Assembly: GCA_902464345.1 (NCBI GenBank)
Contig: CABQJA010000071.1
Coordinates: 1 to 10,011, forward strand
Direction: 5' to 3'
Origin: an uncultured Clostridium sp.
Lineage (GTDB): Bacteria; Bacillota; Clostridia; Lachnospirales; Lachnospiraceae
Length of the DNA stretch: 10,011 nucleotides
The stretch's first letter is position 1. Every line of letters starts with the position of its first letter. Shown piece after piece: positions 6,890 through 10,011 of this stretch. The notes beneath the pieces were generated by a model, which was given only the letters and a program-made list of their open reading frames with translations, was not told where the DNA came from and did no database searches. Made by a program: the position numbers and the translations under genes.

Positions 6890-7565
6890 CTATATATCCA
6901 CCTTTTTTCACATCACTAATAATAGTACCTTTCTTCAAGGTAACTACACGTTTCTTCATTGCATTTACAATTTCCCGATTGTGAGTTACTACTACTACAG
7001 TCGTTCCGCGCTTGTTCACTTCCTCCAGCAGATTCATAATATCCCATGAATTCTTCGGATCCAGATTTCCGGTCGGCTCATCTGCCAACAGAATCGATGG
7101 ATTGTTCACTAATGCTCTGGCTAACGCAACGCGCTGCTGCTCACCACCGGACAGCTCCCGTGGATATGATTTATATTTATCACCCAATCCTACTAATGTA
7201 AGCATGGATGGCACCTGTCTCCGGATAAACCGTGGCGGTGTTTCTACGATTCTCTGTGCAAATGCTACATTCTCATATACCGTCCGATCCTTCAGAAGAC
7301 GGAAATTCTGGAATACAACTCCAATCTCCCGTCGCATCTTCGGAATATCCTTTCGCTTCAGCTTTGAGAACTGCTTTCCGTTAATTGAAATATCACCGGA
7401 TGTCGGATTCAACTCCTTCATCAACAGCTTCATCAGTGTCGTCTTACCAGAGCCACTGCTTCCTACAATAAATACAAACTCACCTTTTTCAATCGTCAGA
7501 CTGACATCATTCAACGCGGTCGTCCCCGTTGGATATTTCATTGTTACATGGTCCAGCACTAACAT
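6879..7565 (-). CDS. ftsE: Cell division ATP-binding protein FtsE
   Basis: A 228-residue cytoplasmic ABC ATPase that pairs with FtsX to control peptidoglycan hydrolases during division or elongation. All nucleotide-binding motifs are intact: Walker A GSSGSGKT at 35-42, Q-loop Gln86, signature LSGGE at 138-142, Walker B ILLADE at 158-163 and H-loop His195. VFQNFRLL and ADEPTGNLD are typical of FtsE and of the related LolD/MacB group; adjacency to ftsX settles the assignment. AAAGGGG lies eight bases before the ATG. The gene starts 18 bases after the regulator gene, with no terminator or clear promoter between, so transcription most likely enters from upstream. Confidence 0.97.
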   Translation of the reverse strand: MLVLDHVTMKYPTGTTALNDVSLTIEKGEFVFIVGSSGSGKTTLMKLLMKELNPTSGDISINGKQFSKLKRKDIPKMRREIGVVFQNFRLLKDRTVYENVAFAQRIVETPPRFIRRQVPSMLTLVGLGDKYKSYPRELSGGEQQRVALARALVNNPSILLADEPTGNLDPKNSWDIMNLLEEVNKRGTTVVVVTHNREIVNAMKKRVVTLKKGTIISDVKKGGYIDED

Positions 7566-7583
7566 GTCCTGTGCCCCTTTCTT

Positions 7584-8672
7584 TTAGTAATCTAAAGATT
7601 CCATGTACTTCATATATTTTACAACCATCAAGGCAATCTTGAATGTGATTGCATCTTCAAATACACGCAAATCCAGTCCGGTACTCTTCTGTAATTTATC
7701 CAGACGATATACCAGTGTATTTCGATGAATATACAACTGTCTGGAAGTCTCTGATACATTCAGACTGTTCTCAAAGAACTTGTTGATCGTTACCAGAGTC
7801 TCCTCATCAAATTCATCCGGGGATTTGTTATCAAAAATCTCCTTAATAAACATCTTACATAACGGGATCGGAAGCTGATAGATCAAACGGCCGATACCCA
7901 GGTTACTGTATGCAATAATATTCCGGTTTCCATAAAAGATCTTTCCGACATCCAGTGCCATCTTTGCCTCTTTATAGGAACGCGAAACCTCCTTGATCTC
8001 ATTTACAATGGTTCCATATGCAACATGAACGGTGGACATTGCCTCGGTGTTCAGCATATCTACGATCACCTTCGCCGTCTTATTCATATCGTCATAGGAT
8101 TCATTCGCCTTTACTTCCTTTACAAGGATAATATTCTTCTCATCAACTGCAGTAATAAAATCCTTTGACTTCGCCGAGAAAATATTGCGAACAGTCTCCA
8201 ATGCATTGGTATCCTTCTCATTCTTCGTCTCAATAATAAATACAATCCGTCTCACATCGGTCTCAATGTGTAATTTCTTTGCCCGATTATAAATATCAAC
8301 CAGAAGCAGATTGTCCAACAACAGATTCTTAATAAAGTTGTCCTTATCAAACCGCTCCTTATATGCTACCAGAAGGTTCTGTACCTGGAATGCCGCAATC
8401 TTACCGATCATATATACATCATCTGTTTTTCCCTTTGCCAGAATCACATACTCCAGCTGGTTATCATCAAATACCTTGAAAAACTGATTGCCCTGTAACA
8501 CCTGGCTCTCTGCCGGTGATTCCACAAATGAAAGAACTGCCTTCTCATATTCATCCGCATCTCGCAAAGTCGATGCCAATACCTTGCCTTCCGTATCCAT
8601 TACGCATAAATCAATTCTTGTAATCCCCTTAATTCCCTCAATCGTATCCTGTAAGATCTGATTTGAAATCAT
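7584..8672 (-). CDS. CdaR/PucR-family transcriptional regulator (sugar diacid regulator type)
   Basis: A 362-residue DNA-binding regulator. The N-terminal part (about 2-115) resembles the putative sugar diacid recognition domain of CdaR (IEGIKGITRIDLCVMDTEGKV region). A middle GGDEF-like domain covers roughly 130-250. A PucR-type C-terminal helix-turn-helix covers about 299-331, with NVSETSRQLYIHRNTLVYRL as its core. Members of this group are usually activators of carbohydrate or purine catabolism, but the ligand here is unknown and the diacid name should not be taken literally. The ATG at 8672 is preferred over the upstream GTG at 8681 because AAAGGAG overlaps that GTG and sits eight bases before the ATG. 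It is the first gene of the probable ftsEX operon and lies next to a sugar ABC ATPase, so it might serve either. Confidence 0.88.
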   Translation of the reverse strand: MISNQILQDTIEGIKGITRIDLCVMDTEGKVLASTLRDADEYEKAVLSFVESPAESQVLQGNQFFKVFDDNQLEYVILAKGKTDDVYMIGKIAAFQVQNLLVAYKERFDKDNFIKNLLLDNLLLVDIYNRAKKLHIETDVRRIVFIIETKNEKDTNALETVRNIFSAKSKDFITAVDEKNIILVKEVKANESYDDMNKTAKVIVDMLNTEAMSTVHVAYGTIVNEIKEVSRSYKEAKMALDVGKIFYGNRNIIAYSNLGIGRLIYQLPIPLCKMFIKEIFDNKSPDEFDEETLVTINKFFENSLNVSETSRQLYIHRNTLVYRLDKLQKSTGLDLRVFEDAITFKIALMVVKYMKYMESLDY

Positions 8673-8680
8673 TCCGTTCA

Positions 8681-8687
8681 CTCCTTT
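8681..8687 (-). promoter_or_regulatory. Ribosome binding site deciding the start of the CdaR-type regulator
   Basis: AAAGGAG on the minus strand at 8687-8681. Its last G is the first base of an in-frame GTG, so that GTG cannot use it; the spacing to the ATG at 8672 is eight bases, which is optimal. Confidence 0.75.
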
Positions 8688-8715
8688 ACCATATATAGCT
8701 ACACCCTTTTTCCCT

Positions 8716-8724
8716 ATTTTAGCA
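8716..8724 (-). promoter_or_regulatory. Possible extended -10 promoter for the regulator-ftsEX operon
   Basis: Reading the minus strand, TGCTAAAAT at 8724-8716 is an extended -10 (TGn plus TAAAAT). It begins directly after the T-tract of the upstream terminator. No good -35 is present at the usual distance; that position falls in the terminator hairpin. Transcription would start near 8709, giving a leader of about 37 bases. Tentative, but some promoter is needed here if the terminator works efficiently. Confidence 0.3.
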
Positions 8725-8725
8725 T

Positions 8726-8764
8726 AAAAAAAGGAGGAAATACATGAAAAAATGTATTTCCTCC
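8726..8764 (-). terminator. Rho-independent terminator of the MsmX-type ATPase gene
   Basis: A perfect 13-base-pair stem, GGAGGAAATACAT (8733-8745) against its complement (8752-8764), closes a six-base loop. On the minus strand it is followed by seven T residues (8732-8726). It lies 44 bases past the stop of the ATPase gene and separates that gene from the regulator-ftsEX block. A run of five A residues on the other side gives only weak potential for termination on the plus strand. Confidence 0.93.
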
Positions 8765-8808
8765 AAAAATTTCATATTTTAGACATACTTTTTTGTGAAA
8801 AACACGAA

Positions 8809-9921
8809 CTAGTTAACTACAACCTGCTCTGTTTCCTTATCAAAGATATGAATCTTGCTTAAGTCGAATGCTAACTGTACGGTATCACCAGGTCTTGCTG
8901 TTGTACGAGCATTTACTCTTGCAGTAATATCGAACTGGTCAATTGTGAAGTACAGGTAAACTTCTGCACCTAACATTTCGTAGATATTGATCTTAGCATC
9001 AATGATACTTTCCGGAGAAGACTCAATGAACAGCTGCTCATCATGAATGTTCTCTGGACGGATACCTAAGATAACTTCCTTGTCAATGTAGTTCATTTCG
9101 ATCAACTTAGCTGCCTTTGTATCAGGAACCTTGATTGAATGTGAACCAAACATTAATAATACATCTGAACCAGACTTAACAACCTTACAATCAATGAAGT
9201 TCATTGGAGGCATACCCATGAAACCAGCTACGAATAAGTTACATGGCTTGTCATATAAGTTCTGAGGAGTATCAACCTGCTGAATAATACCATCCTTCAT
9301 AACTACGATTCTGGTACCCAGTGTCATAGCTTCGGTCTGGTCATGTGTTACGTAGATGATAGTTGTCTGTAATCTCTGATGTAACTTAGAAATCTCAACA
9401 CGCATCTGAACACGTAACTTAGCATCCAGGTTTGACAGAGGCTCATCCATCAGGAATACCTTTGGCTCACGAACGATAGCACGTCCCATAGCAACACGCT
9501 GTCTCTGACCACCGGATAAAGCCTTTGGCTTACGGTCTAACAAATGCTCGATATCAAGGATCTTAGCAGCCTCATGTACCTGCTTGCTGATCTTCTCAGC
9601 CGGAACCTTTCTCAACTTCAGACCAAATGCCATGTTATCAAATACGCTCATATGTGGATACAAAGCGTAGTTCTGGAATACCATTGCGATATCTCTGTCC
9701 TTTGGCTCAACGTCGTTTACTAACTTATCGCCAATCCATAACTCACCCTGGGTAATATCTTCCAGACCTGCGATCATACGTAATGTAGTAGACTTACCAC
9801 ATCCAGATGGTCCTACGAAGATGATAAATTCCTTGTCCTCGATTTCAAGATTGAAGTCCTTAACTGCGTTGAAGCCGTTAGGATAAATCTTGTAAATATT
9901 CTTCAATGATAAACTAGCCAT
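8809..9921 (-). CDS. msmX: Carbohydrate ABC transporter ATPase, MsmX/MsmK/UgpC type
   Basis: A 370-residue ATPase of the MalK/UgpC (CUT1) group that energises sugar or glycoside importers from the cytoplasmic face. Walker A GPSGCGKST is at 37-45, Q-loop Gln83, signature LSGGQ at 135-139, Walker B VFLMDE at 155-160 and H-loop His193. A C-terminal TOBE/MalK-like regulatory region covers about 237-370 (MGMPPMNF and GIRPENI are characteristic). Length is normal for the family. No permease or solute-binding gene is adjacent, as with Bacillus MsmX, which serves several importers; a multi-importer role here is inference. The start has a perfect AAGGAGG eight bases upstream. Codon choice (AAG over AAA, many GGT/GGA, CGT, TCT/TCA, few CTG) differs from ftsE and ftsX and suggests high expression. 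Annotation pipelines often name such genes ugpC; glycerol-3-phosphate as substrate is not implied. Confidence 0.95.
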   Translation of the reverse strand: MASLSLKNIYKIYPNGFNAVKDFNLEIEDKEFIIFVGPSGCGKSTTLRMIAGLEDITQGELWIGDKLVNDVEPKDRDIAMVFQNYALYPHMSVFDNMAFGLKLRKVPAEKISKQVHEAAKILDIEHLLDRKPKALSGGQRQRVAMGRAIVREPKVFLMDEPLSNLDAKLRVQMRVEISKLHQRLQTTIIYVTHDQTEAMTLGTRIVVMKDGIIQQVDTPQNLYDKPCNLFVAGFMGMPPMNFIDCKVVKSGSDVLLMFGSHSIKVPDTKAAKLIEMNYIDKEVILGIRPENIHDEQLFIESSPESIIDAKINIYEMLGAEVYLYFTIDQFDITARVNARTTARPGDTVQLAFDLSKIHIFDKETEQVVVN

Positions 9922-9927
9922 TCAAAA

Positions 9928-9934
9928 TTCCTCC
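9928..9934 (-). promoter_or_regulatory. msmX: Consensus ribosome binding site of the ATPase gene
   Basis: AAGGAGG is present on the minus strand within the leader, about eight bases before the ATG at 9921. It is the strongest site in the window and agrees with the biased codon use in pointing to high expression. Confidence 0.85.
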
Positions 9935-9954
9935 TTGGATTATGCTTAATATTC

Positions 9955-9970
9955 TGACTAACGATAGTCA
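9955..9970. promoter_or_regulatory. Perfect inverted repeat at the promoter of the ATPase gene, possible operator
   Basis: TGACTA (9955-9960), a four-base centre ACGA, and TAGTCA (9965-9970) form a perfect 6-4-6 dyad. It lies 34 bases upstream of the ATPase start codon and overlaps the predicted -10 and transcription start. The position suits an operator for a repressor, but a short dyad can arise by chance. Confidence 0.4.
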
Positions 9971-9994
9971 TATGATACCTCATTTGCCTTTCAA
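9967..9994 (-). promoter_or_regulatory. msmX: Predicted sigma-A promoter of the MsmX-type ATPase gene
   Basis: On the minus strand, TTGAAA at 9994-9989 (four of six matches to TTGACA at the conserved positions TTGA, plus final A) is followed after 16 bases by TATGAC at 9972-9967 (four of six to TATAAT). Transcription would begin near 9960, inside the inverted repeat. An independent promoter fits the strong terminator after this gene. Confidence 0.4.
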
Positions 9995-10011
9995 AAACCA
10001 TATTACTATTC

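Noticed and set aside
7012..7587. 191-codon plus-strand frame opposite ftsE
   Set aside because: It is antisense to a fully intact ftsE with all ABC motifs, and its translation resembles no family.
8731..8782. Twelve-codon plus-strand mini-ORF (ATG at 8744) behind a perfect AAGGAGG
   Set aside because: The Shine-Dalgarno-like bases are one arm of the terminator hairpin, the start codon lies at its loop, and no plus-strand promoter is visible. The terminator explains the sequence; a leader peptide cannot be fully excluded.
8764..8808. AT-rich stretch with short inverted repeats between the ATPase stop and the terminator
   Set aside because: Only stems of three to five base pairs are possible and they are expected by chance in AT-rich DNA; it is treated as the 3' untranslated region of the ATPase gene.

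Overview
The window looks like chromosomal DNA from a low-to-moderate GC Gram-positive anaerobe, most likely a Lachnospiraceae-type clostridium (Roseburia/Agathobacter/Blautia-like). The reasons are strong AAGGAGG-type ribosome binding sites, tightly packed genes, a CdaR-type regulator directly before ftsEX, FtsEX paired with secreted coiled-coil M23 hydrolases, and a stand-alone MsmX/UgpC-type sugar ABC ATPase. The family assignment is inference from gene content; the genus cannot be fixed from the sequence alone.

Layout, left to right. At 51-1283 (+) is an unrecognised membrane protein with two N-terminal transmembrane segments, a coiled-coil region, eight tandem 12-residue acidic repeats and a C-terminal LSADEIAALF motif. 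It converges, with a 35-base gap, on a long minus-strand gene block. In order of transcription (right to left) that block contains: an MsmX/UgpC-type ABC ATPase (8809-9921) with its own promoter region and a strong intrinsic terminator (8726-8764); a CdaR/PucR-type regulator (7584-8672); ftsE (6879-7565); ftsX (5978-6889); two tandem paralogous M23 peptidoglycan hydrolases (4793-5968 and 3581-4777); an S41 C-terminal processing protease (2308-3552); and a beta-class DNA methyltransferase (1319-2311).

From the CdaR-type gene to the methyltransferase the gaps are 28 bases or less, or the genes overlap (ftsE/ftsX by 11 bases, protease/methyltransferase by 4), and no terminator is visible between them, so the seven genes probably form one operon. 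Their combined logic: FtsE (ATPase) and FtsX (membrane) form a mechanotransmission complex. FtsX probably holds and activates the two secreted coiled-coil M23 hydrolases at the division site or sidewall. The S41 protease sits outside the membrane where it could turn the hydrolases over. The regulator at the head and the DNA methyltransferase at the tail are less usual members and could link nutrient state or replication to cell-wall remodelling (inference).

There is no mobile element, CRISPR array, tRNA or rRNA in the window, and no gene-free stretch longer than about 120 bases.
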